A program made the translations under genes and the position numbers. The notes under the pieces are model-generated. The model ran no database searches, was not told the origin of the DNA, and saw only the letters and a program-made list of their open reading frames with translations. Shown piece after piece: positions 19,991 to 29,080 of a DNA stretch of 64,000 nucleotides. Source of the stretch: an uncultured Eubacteriales bacterium (GTDB taxonomy: Bacteria > Bacillota > Clostridia > Monoglobales > Monoglobaceae); the NCBI GenBank assembly GCA_900545865.1, contig URAN01000011.1, positions 1 to 64,000 on the forward strand, written 5' to 3'. How positions within the stretch are numbered: the first letter of the stretch is position 1; each line of letters starts with the position of its first letter.

Positions 19991-21403
19991 GTGAAAAAGA
20001 ATTTATTTACAAAAATCGCGGCAGGAGCACTTTCGGCGGCATTGTCTGTTACAATGCTTGCCGGCTGCGGAAACAAAAAAAGTGCGGCAACGGATGACCA
20101 AGGAAGGACAATAATATCAATAGGCGCATGGCCCGTAAAAGAGGGAAAAGCATTGGATGACGCCAATGCCAAAAAAGAAAGGTTTGAAAAGGCAAATCCC
20201 GATGTTGTTATTCAACCGGATAACTGGTCATTTGACTTAAAGTCGTTTTATGCAAAAGCGGCAGGAGGACAGCTTCCGACTATTTTCCAATCAAACTTTA
20301 CAGAGGTGCCTCAGGTCATAGAGGCAAATTATGCGGCGGACTTGACGGAGTGCTTGAAAAAACGAGGGTATGACGGAATGTTCAACGAGAAAGTTTTGGA
20401 TGTAATAAGCAGAAACGGAAAGATTTATTCTTTCCCGACCAGTACATATGTTTTGGGATTGGCATACAATACCGAAATGTTCCAAACAGCAGGTCTTATG
20501 GAAGCGGACGGAACACCGAAACAGCCGAAAGACTGGTATGAGGTTGCCGAATTTGCACAAAAGATAAAGGCGGCGACAGGCAAGGCAGGTATTGTTTTCC
20601 CGACATCCAACAACAACGGCGGATGGATATTCACACCTGTTGCGTGGTCGTTCGGTGTTGAGTTTATGAAAAAAGGCGATGACGGAAAGTGGAAGGCGAC
20701 ATTTAATTCACCCGAGGCTGCTGCGGCATTGCAGTATATCAAAGACTTAAAGTGGAAGTATGATGTTCTTCCGACAAATACGCTGATTGACGGCGAAGAG
20801 TATTCAAAATTGTTTGCCACGGGTAACGCGGCTATGCAGATTACGGCGGGAGATGTGCCGCGTAAGGTAATTTCTTACGGAATGACGCCTGATCAGCTCG
20901 GTATGATGGCGATGCCCGCCGGTCCCAAAAAGCATATTACGTTGCTCGGCGGTTATCTCTCTAATATAAGAAGTGACGCAACAGCCGAACAGATTGACGC
21001 GGCTATACGCTGGGTAGAAACAACAAACAATTTTAAAGCGACTGAGGAGTTTAAAAACAATACGATAAACACCCTTGACTCAAATTTGAAAAGCGGTATG
21101 CTTGTCGGTATAAAGGCTATGAGTGTTTGGTCACAAGACGCCGAGAGCTTAAAGCTTGAACATCAGCTCATTGATCAACGCGCAAATTCAAACTTAAATC
21201 ACGTTCGCCTTTATAACGAATTTGTTGCGGATTGTCCGGCTGAGATTAAAGCCGAAGAGCCTGTTTGCGCACAAGAACTTTACGGAATATTGGACAGCTG
21301 TATTCAAGAGGTTCTGACGAATAAAGACGCTGATTGTGCGACGATTTTAGAGAAAGCAAACTCCGATTTCCAACACAATTATTTAGACGGCGTGGATTAT
21401 TAA
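19991..21403 (+). CDS. Sugar ABC transporter substrate-binding lipoprotein
   Basis: A family 1 extracellular solute-binding protein (470 residues) for an oligosaccharide ABC importer. The N-terminus has a lipobox LAGC with Cys26 as the lipid attachment site. The body shows the two-lobed MalE-like pattern: a variable N-lobe, then a conserved AMQITAGD and PAGPKKH region. It starts at GTG with AGGAGGAA just upstream. No permease (MalF/MalG type) or ATPase gene follows; a strong hairpin comes next and the following gene is on the other strand. It must therefore use permeases encoded elsewhere. Location behind the secreted glycosidases suggests it binds their products. Confidence 0.88.
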   Translation: MKKNLFTKIAAGALSAALSVTMLAGCGNKKSAATDDQGRTIISIGAWPVKEGKALDDANAKKERFEKANPDVVIQPDNWSFDLKSFYAKAAGGQLPTIFQSNFTEVPQVIEANYAADLTECLKKRGYDGMFNEKVLDVISRNGKIYSFPTSTYVLGLAYNTEMFQTAGLMEADGTPKQPKDWYEVAEFAQKIKAATGKAGIVFPTSNNNGGWIFTPVAWSFGVEFMKKGDDGKWKATFNSPEAAAALQYIKDLKWKYDVLPTNTLIDGEEYSKLFATGNAAMQITAGDVPRKVISYGMTPDQLGMMAMPAGPKKHITLLGGYLSNIRSDATAEQIDAAIRWVETTNNFKATEEFKNNTINTLDSNLKSGMLVGIKAMSVWSQDAESLKLEHQLIDQRANSNLNHVRLYNEFVADCPAEIKAEEPVCAQELYGILDSCIQEVLTNKDADCATILEKANSDFQHNYLDGVDY

Positions 21404-21462
21404 AAGTCACTTTGGCACAATTGAGCTAAATACACTTTTGCCAATTCTCTCCGGACTTAAAT

Positions 21463-21493
21463 ATCCCCCAAGCGGCACAGCCGTTTGGGGGAT
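21463..21493 (+). terminator. Hairpin after the binding-protein gene
   Basis: A 14-bp stem with one G-U pair (ATCCCCCAAGCGGC at 21463-21476 with its partner at 21480-21493) and loop ACA. It lacks a long U-run but its strength and place fit the end of the polysaccharide operon. Confidence 0.55.
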
Positions 21494-21605
21494 TGAAGTT
21501 TAGTGGGGATTTTCTAAATAGAGGAAATTCGGTATCGCGGAAATAGTCGAATTACCGGATTTAATTGGTGCTGAAAAAATGGGGAAACTCAAAGGAAAGT
21601 TACTA

Positions 21606-21634
21606 TTGATTTTTTCGGCGGTTGGCGGTATAAT
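21606..21634 (+). promoter_or_regulatory. Sigma-70 promoter reading into structured repeat A
   Basis: TTGATT (21606-21611), a 17-base spacer, and TATAAT (21629-21634). The predicted transcription start near 21641 is only about a dozen bases before the folded repeat, and no plus-strand gene lies downstream. Transcription has not been shown. Confidence 0.5.
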
Positions 21635-21653
21635 ATATTTGTTCGGATTTGTA

Positions 21654-21832
21654 TTTTATAACGTTGCCGCAGATGTCTCCCGCCTCATAGGCGGCGGGTT
21701 CCATTCCGGAATTTCAGTGGGAGTCATAATCTCCCACTGAAACCCTGAGGAGCCAATGCTCCCTGCGACTATTGCAATCTGTCGCAAGCTCTGCTCTTTG
21801 CAAGCAAAGCAGAAGCGTTGCTCCGATTTAAA
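21654..21832. repeat. Structured ~180-bp repeat, copy A
   Basis: Near-identical and same-orientation partner of the copy at 26327-26510. It folds into a series of hairpins: CCCGCC/GGCGG; TTTCAGTGGGAG with CTCCCACTGAAA (12 bp, loop TCATAAT); GGAGC-CAAT-GCTCC; TGCGAC/GTCGCA; and TCTGC..TTTGC with GCAAAGCAGA. Shared boundaries run from TTTTATAACGTTGCCGC to CTCCGATTTAAA. It has no coding potential. It could be a non-autonomous mobile element, possibly derived from an IS200/IS605-like end, or a structured non-coding RNA. Confidence 0.8.
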
Positions 21833-21894
21833 CGCGGAATGTGTAATAAAAATTGAGATAAAAAAGTGCGGCGGGTATCCGCCGCGCTTTGTTG

Positions 21895-24800
21895 TTATTT
21901 GGTTATTTTCTCTCGTTTGTGCGTTTGTGTGACGGCGGAATTATGATTTTGCGCCGCCGCTTTTTCACAGTTCTTTTTCGCGGTCGAGAGCATAAGCTTG
22001 ATTCGGTTTAGCTGGTTTACCTCGCTTGCACCGGGGTCATAATCGACCGCAACGATGTTTGCATAGGGATAAGCGGATTTAAGAACCTTGATTACGCCCT
22101 TGCCGACAACGTGGTTCGGCAGACACGCGAACGGCTGAATACACACTATATTCGGTGTACCCGTTGTCAAAAGCTCAGCCATTTCGCCGGTTAAGAACCA
22201 ACCCTCGCCGTATTGATTGCCGAGCGACAAAAACGGTTTTGCAAGCTTGGCAACATCGATTATCGGCATCGGCGGCTCAAAACGCCTGCTCTTTTCCAAA
22301 GCGTCAAGCGCAGGCTTGCGCAGGCGGCGGATAAGTTTTAATCCAAACTGTGCCGTTATGTGCGACATAAAGCCCTTGCCTAAATACTTATACTGATATT
22401 CGCCGTCATATATGCAATAGTTCATAAAGTCCATAAGATCGGGTACGACCGCCTCTGCGCCCTCCGATTCGAGCAAATCAACAAGATGATTGTTGGCGAG
22501 CGGCATATACTTAACGAGGATTTCTCCGACAACGCCGACTTTTGGCTTTATTATACTCTCGTCAATCGGGAAGTTATCGAATGCGTCAACGATGCCGCGG
22601 CAAACCTGAGCATAGCTGTGTTTGCTCTTGGGGTTGACGAGTGAATCGATTGCTATATCCTCCCATTTTTTGTGTAAGAGGTTCGCCGACCCCGGGGTCT
22701 TTTCGTAAGGACGAACCTTATACAGACAACGCATAAACAAATCGCCGTATATGACCGCGTGAGCCACCGCAAAGATGAGTTTTGGCGGGAGCTTAAATCC
22801 CGAATTTTTTTCCATTCCGTTGGCGTTGAGCGAGATAACAGGAATGTGTGACATTCCTATCTTATCAAGCGCGCGGCGGATAAAGCTTACATAGTTGCTT
22901 GCACGACAGCATCCGCCTGTCTGAGACATAATTATGGCGAGACGGTCGGTGTCGTACTTGCCCGAGGTTACCGCCTCCATAATCTGACCTATCGTGGTGA
23001 TTGACGGAAAGCACGCGTCGTTGTTGACATATTTAAGACCCGTGTCTATCGCACTGCGGTTATCATTGTCAAGCACGACCATATTATATCCGAAACGCTT
23101 AAAGACAGGTTCGACAAGATTAAAGTGTATCGGACTCATCTGCGGCGCAAGTATGGTATAACCGTCTTTGAACATCTGTTTGGTAAACTCGGTTCGTTTA
23201 TATTCGACCGCTGTGGGTTTGGCAAAAATTTTGCGCTCTCTGCGCATTTTCATCGCCGCAAGAAGGCTGCGGATTCTGATTCTTGCCGCACCGAGGTTGT
23301 TAACCTCATCAATTTTAAGTACGGTATATAATTTGTTGCTGTTCTCGAGTATTTCGCATACCTGGTCACAGGTAACGGCGTCAAGACCGCATCCGAACGA
23401 GTTCAGCTGAATAAGCTCTATATCATTGCGCTCGCGAATGAATTCGGCAGCGGTATAAAGCCTTGAATGATATACCCACTGGTCATTGACCCTTACGGGG
23501 CGCTGTGGGTTAAAATCAACGGGAAGGCTGTCCTCGGTGAACACGGTCAGTCCATAAGACGCAATCATCTCGGGTATGCCGTGGTTTATTTCGGGGTCGA
23601 GGTGATACGGTCTGCCGACCAATGCGATGCCACACTTTCCTTCTGATTCCATTTGTTTCAAAATCCGTGTGCCCTCTTTGCGAATATCCGCTTTTGCGTT
23701 GTGCTGTGCCTTCCAAGCGGCAGAAACAGCCCTGCGTACTTCTTTTTCGGGAATGTTCCATTCCTCGGCGCATACATCGACAAGTCTGTCGGCGGCAATT
23801 TTTTCGTTTGTAAAGGCGATAAACGGTCTTATATAATTTACATTGCCGTCCGCCACGCCCTCGACATTGTTTTTGAGGTTCTCGGGGTATGATACCACAA
23901 TCGGACAGTTATAATGATTTTGCGCATCGGGGGTTTCCTGATGTTCATAGAACACGCAAGGGTGGAAAATTGTTTTTATTCCGTTGTTTATAAGCCATTG
24001 CACGTGTCCGTGCGAAAGCTTTGCGGGATAGCATTCCGACTCAGACGGAATCGATTCCATTCCGAGTTCATAAATCTTTCTGTCGGACAGAGGCGAAAGC
24101 TTGACCGAGAAGCCGAGCTGCTTAAAAAATTCCGCCCAAAACGGATAGTTTTCGTACATATTGAGGACTCTCGGAATACCTATCACACCTCGCGATGCGG
24201 TTTTTTCGTCAAGAGGTTCACATTCAAAAATCCGCTTTAGTTTATACTCAAACATATTCGGCGCGCGCTTTGTTCCGCTGCCGCCGAGACCGCGCTCACA
24301 GCGGTTGCCCGTGATGTGGCGCCTGCCGCCGGGGAATTTGTTTACGGTCAGCATACAGTTGTTTATACACTTTCCGCAGCGCACCGTTGACGTTGTGTAA
24401 GTAAGAGCGGTTATATCCTCGAATGACAGCATTGACGTTTTCTGTCCGTTATACGAATTTTTGGCGATAAGCGCCGCGCCGAATGCGCCCATTATTCCCG
24501 AAATATCGGGGCATATCGCATTTACGCCCGATATTTTTTCAAAAGCGCGCAAAACGGCTTTGTTATAAAAAGTTCCGCCCTGAACAACGATGTGTTTGCC
24601 GAGGTCTTTTGCATCGGCGAGTTTTATAACTTTATAAAGCGCATTTTTTATTACCGAATATGCAAGTCCGGCTGAAATATCGGCAACGGACGCGCCCTCT
24701 TTTTGTGCTTGTTTAACGTTTGAGTTCATAAAGACGGTACAGCGCGTTCCAAGGTCAACGGGGTTTAGCGCAAAGAGTGCCTCTTGAGCGAACTCCGCCG

Positions 24801-26196
24801 CCGTATAGCCGAGTGACGTTGCAAAATTCTCGATAAACGAGCCGCAGCCCGATGAACAAGCCTCGTTTAAAAGCACGTTGTCAACCGAATTGTTGCGCAG
24901 TTTGATACATTTCATATCCTGTCCGCCGATGTCGAGAACACAGTCAACCTGTGGGTCAAAAAAAGACGCGGCGGTACAGTGGGCAATGGTTTCGACCTCG
25001 CCCTCGTCAAGATTGAATGCGGATTTAAGCAGGGCTTCGCCATAGCCGGTTGAACATGAACGGACGATATGAGCGGACGAGGGCAGCTTTGTTCTAAGCT
25101 CGTTCATTGCCGAAACGGCGGTTTTGATTGGGTTGCCCATATTGCCCGAATAGAATGAGTATAAAAGCTGTCCGTTACTTCCGATTAATGCCATTTTGGT
25201 TGTTGTCGAACCTGCGTCAATACCCAAAAAGCAATCGCCCGAGTATGCGGACAAGTCTTGTTTTTTAATGACCGCCGCACTGTGACGGTCGTTAAATTCA
25301 TCATATGCGTGTTGGTTTTCAAAAAGCGGTTCGAGGCGCTTTATTTCAAAACCCATCTTTACGCCGCTCTTTAACTTGTTCGCCAAGACATCAAGCTCAA
25401 CAGGCTCGGACGTTTCATCGGAGTTTTCGATTTCGAGAGCCGCGCCCATGGCCGCGAAAAGATGTGAATTTTCGGGGTCAACAATGTTTTCGGGTGTGAG
25501 TTTCAGAGTGCGGATAAATGCCGCTTTAAGCTCGGTCAAAAAGTGCAGCGGCCCGCCGAGAAACGCGACACAGCCGCGTATCGGCTTGCCGCAGGCAAGC
25601 CCCGAGATTGTTTGGTTTACCACCGCTTGAAAAATTGACGCGGCAAGGTCGGGTTTTGTCGCGCCTTCGTTAATCAGCGGCTGAATGTCCGTTTTGGCAA
25701 AAACGCCGCAGCGCGCCGCAATCGGATATATTTCTTTGTATTTTTTCGCCTCGGCATTCAAACCGGTTGCGTCTGTCTGTAAGAGCGCCGCCATCTGGTC
25801 GATGAACGAACCCGTTCCGCCGGCGCAAACACCGTTCATACGCTCGTCAAGGCCACCGTCAAAGTATATGATTTTGGCGTCCTCACCGCCGAGTTCTATT
25901 GCGACATCGGTTTGAGGTGCAACGCTTGTCAGAGCTGTTGCGACCGCAACAACCTCTTGAACAAAGCCTATGCCGAGAGCCTTGCCGAGGTTTATCGAAC
26001 CCGAACCCGTTATGCCGACATAAAGGCGGCAGTTACCGAGTTTTTCGCGTGCCTCTGTCAAAAGCTCGGCAAGAGTTCCTTGGGTATGCGAGCAATGACG
26101 ACGGTATTCACCGAATATTATATTGTTGTTTTCATCTAAAATCACGAGTTTGACAGTGGTCGAGCCAACGTCTATTCCCGCTCTGTATTCTTTCAT
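21895..26196 (-). CDS. Double-ASKHA acyl-CoA dehydratase activase-like protein (DUF2229 fusion)
   Basis: A 1433-residue fusion in the BadF/BcrA/HgdC activase family, ATP-driven reductases that inject an electron at very low potential. Two ATPase units are present: residues 1-270 (DVGSTT, Cys124 in CAGGTG, Cys163 in RCGVFAKTD) and 320-580 (DAGSTTTK, Cys447 in CSSGCGS, Cys486 in RCTVF). The two cysteines per unit match the residues that bridge the [4Fe-4S] cluster in HgdC. A Cys cluster (607, 610, 614, 633), a DUF2229 region (about 660-860), and an HgdB-like C-terminal region with Cys936/943/947, Cys1062 and Cys1096-1097 follow. No separate dehydratase is nearby. Such fusions are widespread in Clostridia, with poorly known substrates. 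It has its own promoter, and AGGAGGAA lies before the start. Confidence 0.85.
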   Translation of the reverse strand: MKEYRAGIDVGSTTVKLVILDENNNIIFGEYRRHCSHTQGTLAELLTEAREKLGNCRLYVGITGSGSINLGKALGIGFVQEVVAVATALTSVAPQTDVAIELGGEDAKIIYFDGGLDERMNGVCAGGTGSFIDQMAALLQTDATGLNAEAKKYKEIYPIAARCGVFAKTDIQPLINEGATKPDLAASIFQAVVNQTISGLACGKPIRGCVAFLGGPLHFLTELKAAFIRTLKLTPENIVDPENSHLFAAMGAALEIENSDETSEPVELDVLANKLKSGVKMGFEIKRLEPLFENQHAYDEFNDRHSAAVIKKQDLSAYSGDCFLGIDAGSTTTKMALIGSNGQLLYSFYSGNMGNPIKTAVSAMNELRTKLPSSAHIVRSCSTGYGEALLKSAFNLDEGEVETIAHCTAASFFDPQVDCVLDIGGQDMKCIKLRNNSVDNVLLNEACSSGCGSFIENFATSLGYTAAEFAQEALFALNPVDLGTRCTVFMNSNVKQAQKEGASVADISAGLAYSVIKNALYKVIKLADAKDLGKHIVVQGGTFYNKAVLRAFEKISGVNAICPDISGIMGAFGAALIAKNSYNGQKTSMLSFEDITALTYTTSTVRCGKCINNCMLTVNKFPGGRRHITGNRCERGLGGSGTKRAPNMFEYKLKRIFECEPLDEKTASRGVIGIPRVLNMYENYPFWAEFFKQLGFSVKLSPLSDRKIYELGMESIPSESECYPAKLSHGHVQWLINNGIKTIFHPCVFYEHQETPDAQNHYNCPIVVSYPENLKNNVEGVADGNVNYIRPFIAFTNEKIAADRLVDVCAEEWNIPEKEVRRAVSAAWKAQHNAKADIRKEGTRILKQMESEGKCGIALVGRPYHLDPEINHGIPEMIASYGLTVFTEDSLPVDFNPQRPVRVNDQWVYHSRLYTAAEFIRERNDIELIQLNSFGCGLDAVTCDQVCEILENSNKLYTVLKIDEVNNLGAARIRIRSLLAAMKMRRERKIFAKPTAVEYKRTEFTKQMFKDGYTILAPQMSPIHFNLVEPVFKRFGYNMVVLDNDNRSAIDTGLKYVNNDACFPSITTIGQIMEAVTSGKYDTDRLAIIMSQTGGCCRASNYVSFIRRALDKIGMSHIPVISLNANGMEKNSGFKLPPKLIFAVAHAVIYGDLFMRCLYKVRPYEKTPGSANLLHKKWEDIAIDSLVNPKSKHSYAQVCRGIVDAFDNFPIDESIIKPKVGVVGEILVKYMPLANNHLVDLLESEGAEAVVPDLMDFMNYCIYDGEYQYKYLGKGFMSHITAQFGLKLIRRLRKPALDALEKSRRFEPPMPIIDVAKLAKPFLSLGNQYGEGWFLTGEMAELLTTGTPNIVCIQPFACLPNHVVGKGVIKVLKSAYPYANIVAVDYDPGASEVNQLNRIKLMLSTAKKNCEKAAAQNHNSAVTQTHKREKITK

Positions 26197-26255
26197 ATAT
26201 CATTCCTCCTAAATTGTTCAGGAAAATGTGTGTTTGCAAAATACTTAACTTTCTA

Positions 26256-26284
26256 ATTATAACATAACGGATATTAAAAAACAA
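26256..26284 (-). promoter_or_regulatory. Promoter of the activase gene
   Basis: On the minus strand TTGTTT (26284-26279), 17 bases, TATAAT (26261-26256), about 60 bases before the start codon. The site lies between the gene and repeat copy B. Confidence 0.6.
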
Positions 26285-26326
26285 GTGTTAAATTTTGAAT
26301 TTTTTGTGTATCTCGGGCAAGGAAAG

Positions 26327-26510
26327 TTTTATAACGTTGCCGCAGATGTCCCCCCCCCGCCTCATAGGCGGCGGGTTCCGTTCAGGGATTTCAGTGGGAG
26401 TCATAATCTCCCGCTGAAATCCCTGAGGAGCCAATGCTCCCTGCGACTATTGCAATCTGTCGCAAGCTCTGCTCTTTGCAAGCAAAGCAGAAGCGTTGCT
26501 CCGATTTAAA
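26327..26510. repeat. Structured ~180-bp repeat, copy B
   Basis: Same-orientation partner of copy A. The central hairpin is longer here: CAGGGATTTCAGTGGGAG pairs with its right arm over 18 positions with one T-G wobble. An A-to-G change relative to copy A keeps the pairing. It also carries an expanded C-run (nine Cs). Together with copy A it brackets the activase gene. Confidence 0.8.
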
Positions 26511-26566
26511 TTTTGAATATGTTTAAAATATACCATTCTATATCAAAAATATAATATTCGGCGCGA

Positions 26567-26595
26567 TTGACAAATCCGTCCGTGTGTGGTAATAT
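26567..26595 (+). promoter_or_regulatory. galE promoter
   Basis: TTGACA (26567-26572), a 17-base spacer, and TAATAT (26590-26595), about 65 bases before the galE start. Near-consensus sigma-70 site. Confidence 0.7.
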
Positions 26596-26662
26596 ATGTT
26601 ATGGATTCAAATATCCTTAGAATAAATATACATCCGAGTTCGGAAAAGGAGAGGATTCTATT

Positions 26663-27676
26663 ATGAAAATATTGGTTACAGGCGGTGCAGGATATATAGG
26701 AAGCCATACCTGTGTCGAGCTTTTGAATAACGGCTATGAAATTGCTGTTCTCGACAACCTTGACAACAGCTGCGTGGAGTCGATGAACAGGGTTAAAAAG
26801 ATTTGCGGCAAGGATTTTAAGTTCTATGAGGTTGACCTTTTGGACTATGCCGCAACCGAAAAAGTTTTTGAAGAAAATGATTTTGACGCGGTTATACACT
26901 TTGCCGGACTTAAAGCGGTCGGCGAATCGGTAAGGATGCCCCTGCGTTATTATCACAATAATATTACGGGTACGCTGAACCTTTTGGATATTATGGATAA
27001 GCATAATGTTAAAAAGATTGTATTCAGCTCATCGGCAACGGTTTACGGCGACCCCCATACCGTTCCCATTAAAGAGGATTTTCCGCTTTCATGCACCAAT
27101 CCTTACGGACAGACAAAGCTGGATATAGAGTACATATTAAAGGATTTGAGCAAGTCTGACCCCGAATGGGGCGTTGTCCTTTTGAGATACTTTAACCCGG
27201 TCGGCGCACACGAAAGCGGTCTTATCGGCGAGGACCCGAACGGTATTCCGAACAACCTTATTCCGTATATCTCACAGGTTGCGATAGGCAAGCTCGAATG
27301 TCTTTCGGTATTCGGTGACGATTATGACACGAAAGACGGTACGGGCGTTCGTGACTATATCCATGTAACCGACCTCGCAATAGGTCATATTAAGGCTCTT
27401 GAAAAGATTAAAGACGAAAAAGGCGTTTTGGTTTATAACCTCGGTACGGGTACGGGCTACAGCGTTTTCGATATGGTTAAGGCATTTTCAAAGGCTTGCG
27501 GCAAGGAGATAAAATATAAGATTGCACCGCGCCGCCCCGGTGATATTGCGGCGTGCTATGCCGACCCGACTTTGGCAAAGAATGAACTTGGATTTGTGGC
27601 AACGCATACTCTTGATGATATGTGTCGCGATACGTGGAACTGGCAGACAAAGAATCCGAACGGATATAAAGATTAA
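26663..27676 (+). CDS. galE: UDP-glucose 4-epimerase
   Basis: Interconverts UDP-glucose and UDP-galactose (Leloir pathway and supply of UDP-Gal for surface polymers). It is an extended short-chain dehydrogenase: NAD-binding TGGAGYIG at 6-13, Ser124 in SSSATVYG, and catalytic Tyr148-x3-Lys152. The 337-residue length and the RPGD motif near the C-terminus are typical of bacterial GalE. AAGGAGAGG lies upstream of the ATG and a strong promoter lies about 70 bases upstream. A nucleotide-sugar dehydratase-like gene follows after 155 bases, so both may feed glycan synthesis, while the GH2 galactosidase at 52379 would supply galactose. Confidence 0.96.
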   Translation: MKILVTGGAGYIGSHTCVELLNNGYEIAVLDNLDNSCVESMNRVKKICGKDFKFYEVDLLDYAATEKVFEENDFDAVIHFAGLKAVGESVRMPLRYYHNNITGTLNLLDIMDKHNVKKIVFSSSATVYGDPHTVPIKEDFPLSCTNPYGQTKLDIEYILKDLSKSDPEWGVVLLRYFNPVGAHESGLIGEDPNGIPNNLIPYISQVAIGKLECLSVFGDDYDTKDGTGVRDYIHVTDLAIGHIKALEKIKDEKGVLVYNLGTGTGYSVFDMVKAFSKACGKEIKYKIAPRRPGDIAACYADPTLAKNELGFVATHTLDDMCRDTWNWQTKNPNGYKD

Positions 27677-27758
27677 TCGGTTTGAGACAGGATATGTTTC
27701 GAAATCGGATGCTTGAAATTACGCGGTCGGTGTACGGATAAACCGAAACGCGGAATTT

Positions 27759-27785
27759 GCGTCGCAGCCTTTTGAGCTGCGGCGC
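27759..27785 (+). other. GC-rich hairpin in the galE 3' region
   Basis: A 10-bp stem (GCGTCGCAGC with GCTGCGGCGC, one wobble) and a 7-base loop between galE and the next gene. It has no U-run, so possibly a processing or attenuation hairpin. Confidence 0.35.
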
Positions 27786-27831
27786 TTGCGGCATTTGGAA
27801 GACACTTGTGGTGAAAGGTAAGTATTAAATA

Positions 27832-28866
27832 ATGAACGGACGACAAATCGGCGCGAATATAATCGATAAAACAAAAGAATTTATCGGCGGAAAGACAGTG
27901 CTTGTTACGGGCGGCGGCGGAACGGTAGGCCGCGCCCTTTGCCGCGCCGCGGCAAAGTATAAGCCGAGGCGGATTGTTATTGCCGATGTTTGCGAAAACA
28001 ATGTGTATATGACATACCGCGCCCTTTCGGACTGTGGCTGTGATTTTGTCGTTCCCGAGATACTGTCGGTTTGCAGCGAAACTATGACAAGCCGTCTTTT
28101 TGAAAAGCGCAGACCCGATATTGTTTATCACGCCGCAGCACACAAGCACGTTTCGCTTATGGAGGAAAATCCGTCCGAGGCGGTGGTGAATAATATATTC
28201 GGGACGGAAAACGTCTTGAAATACGCACTTGCGTATAATGCGCAAAAAGCGGTGATTATATCGACCGACAAGGCGGTAAATCCCGTCGGAGTTATGGGTG
28301 CGACAAAACGTGTGTGCGAGATTCTCGGAAGGGTAATGAACGGACTTGGCGATACTGCGGTATCGGCGGTCAGGTTCGGCAATGTCGAGGGTTCGGACGG
28401 TTCGGTTGTTCCCATATTCAAAAAACAGATAAAAAACGGCGGACCGATAACCGTAACCGACAGGCGCTGTATGCGGTATTTTATGTCGGTTGACAATGCG
28501 GTCGGACTTTTGCTTGCGGCAGGATCAATATCGGACGGCGGTGAGATATTCGCTCTCGATATGGGCGAGCCGATAAATATTATGCGGCTTGCCGAAAAGA
28601 TGATAGCCGAAAGCGGTCTTGTTCCGAACAAGGACATAAAGATTATCGAAACGGGCATACGCCCGGGAGAGAGACTTTATGAGAGCAACGCCGTTGATTT
28701 TGAAACGGCGCATAAAACCGCGGCGGACGGAGTATACACCGCGGCGGAAGATGAAATAAACATACCTGAGTTTGCCGAAAGGCTCGAAAGGCTCAGAGCC
28801 GCGGCGTATGCGGCGGATGATGTCGCATCAAAGAGAATATTGTTTGAAATAACGGAAAGTTGCTGA
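27832..28866 (+). CDS. FlaA1/PseB-like UDP-HexNAc 4,6-dehydratase (Polysacc_synt_2)
   Basis: A soluble nucleotide-sugar dehydratase of the CapD/FlaA1/PseB group, acting on UDP-GlcNAc-type substrates at the start of deoxy-amino-sugar synthesis for glycans or glycoproteins. The NAD motif TGGGGTVG is at 26-33. The active site reads STDKAVNP (Asp146, Lys147) then VMGATKR, with Met155 where classic SDRs have Tyr and Lys159 conserved. This Met replacement is known in PglF-type dehydratases. It lacks the four membrane helices of full-length CapD/PglF, so it is the short cytoplasmic form. None of the usual aminotransferase or acetyltransferase partners lie nearby. The stop codon lies inside a terminator hairpin. 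Confidence 0.82.
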   Translation: MNGRQIGANIIDKTKEFIGGKTVLVTGGGGTVGRALCRAAAKYKPRRIVIADVCENNVYMTYRALSDCGCDFVVPEILSVCSETMTSRLFEKRRPDIVYHAAAHKHVSLMEENPSEAVVNNIFGTENVLKYALAYNAQKAVIISTDKAVNPVGVMGATKRVCEILGRVMNGLGDTAVSAVRFGNVEGSDGSVVPIFKKQIKNGGPITVTDRRCMRYFMSVDNAVGLLLAAGSISDGGEIFALDMGEPINIMRLAEKMIAESGLVPNKDIKIIETGIRPGERLYESNAVDFETAHKTAADGVYTAAEDEINIPEFAERLERLRAAAYAADDVASKRILFEITESC

Positions 28867-28886
28867 TGCGGCTTTCTTTTTTTTAT
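28855..28886 (+). terminator. Intrinsic terminator overlapping a stop codon
   Basis: A 9-bp stem (GAAAGTTGC with GCGGCTTTC, two wobbles), tetraloop TGAT containing the TGA stop, then eight Ts. Confidence 0.8.
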
Positions 28887-29020
28887 TCGGCGGAATTTTT
28901 AGTGCGTTTGCAATGGTTGACGGGCGGACGGTATAGGGGGTGCTTTAGTCATTGTACGCGCCTTGATTTGCGATTTTTTGAATAAAGTCGGTTTTGTGTA
29001 AAGAATGTCTGTAAAATGTA

Positions 29021-29049
29021 TTGCGTTTTTAAAAGCTTTGTTATATTAT
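29021..29049 (+). promoter_or_regulatory. Promoter of the AraC-MATE unit
   Basis: TTGCGT (29021-29026), 17 bases, TATTAT (29044-29049), about 30 bases before the regulator start. Confidence 0.45.
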
Positions 29050-29080
29050 TATATGGTAATTATGAACCAGGTTCGAAAAA

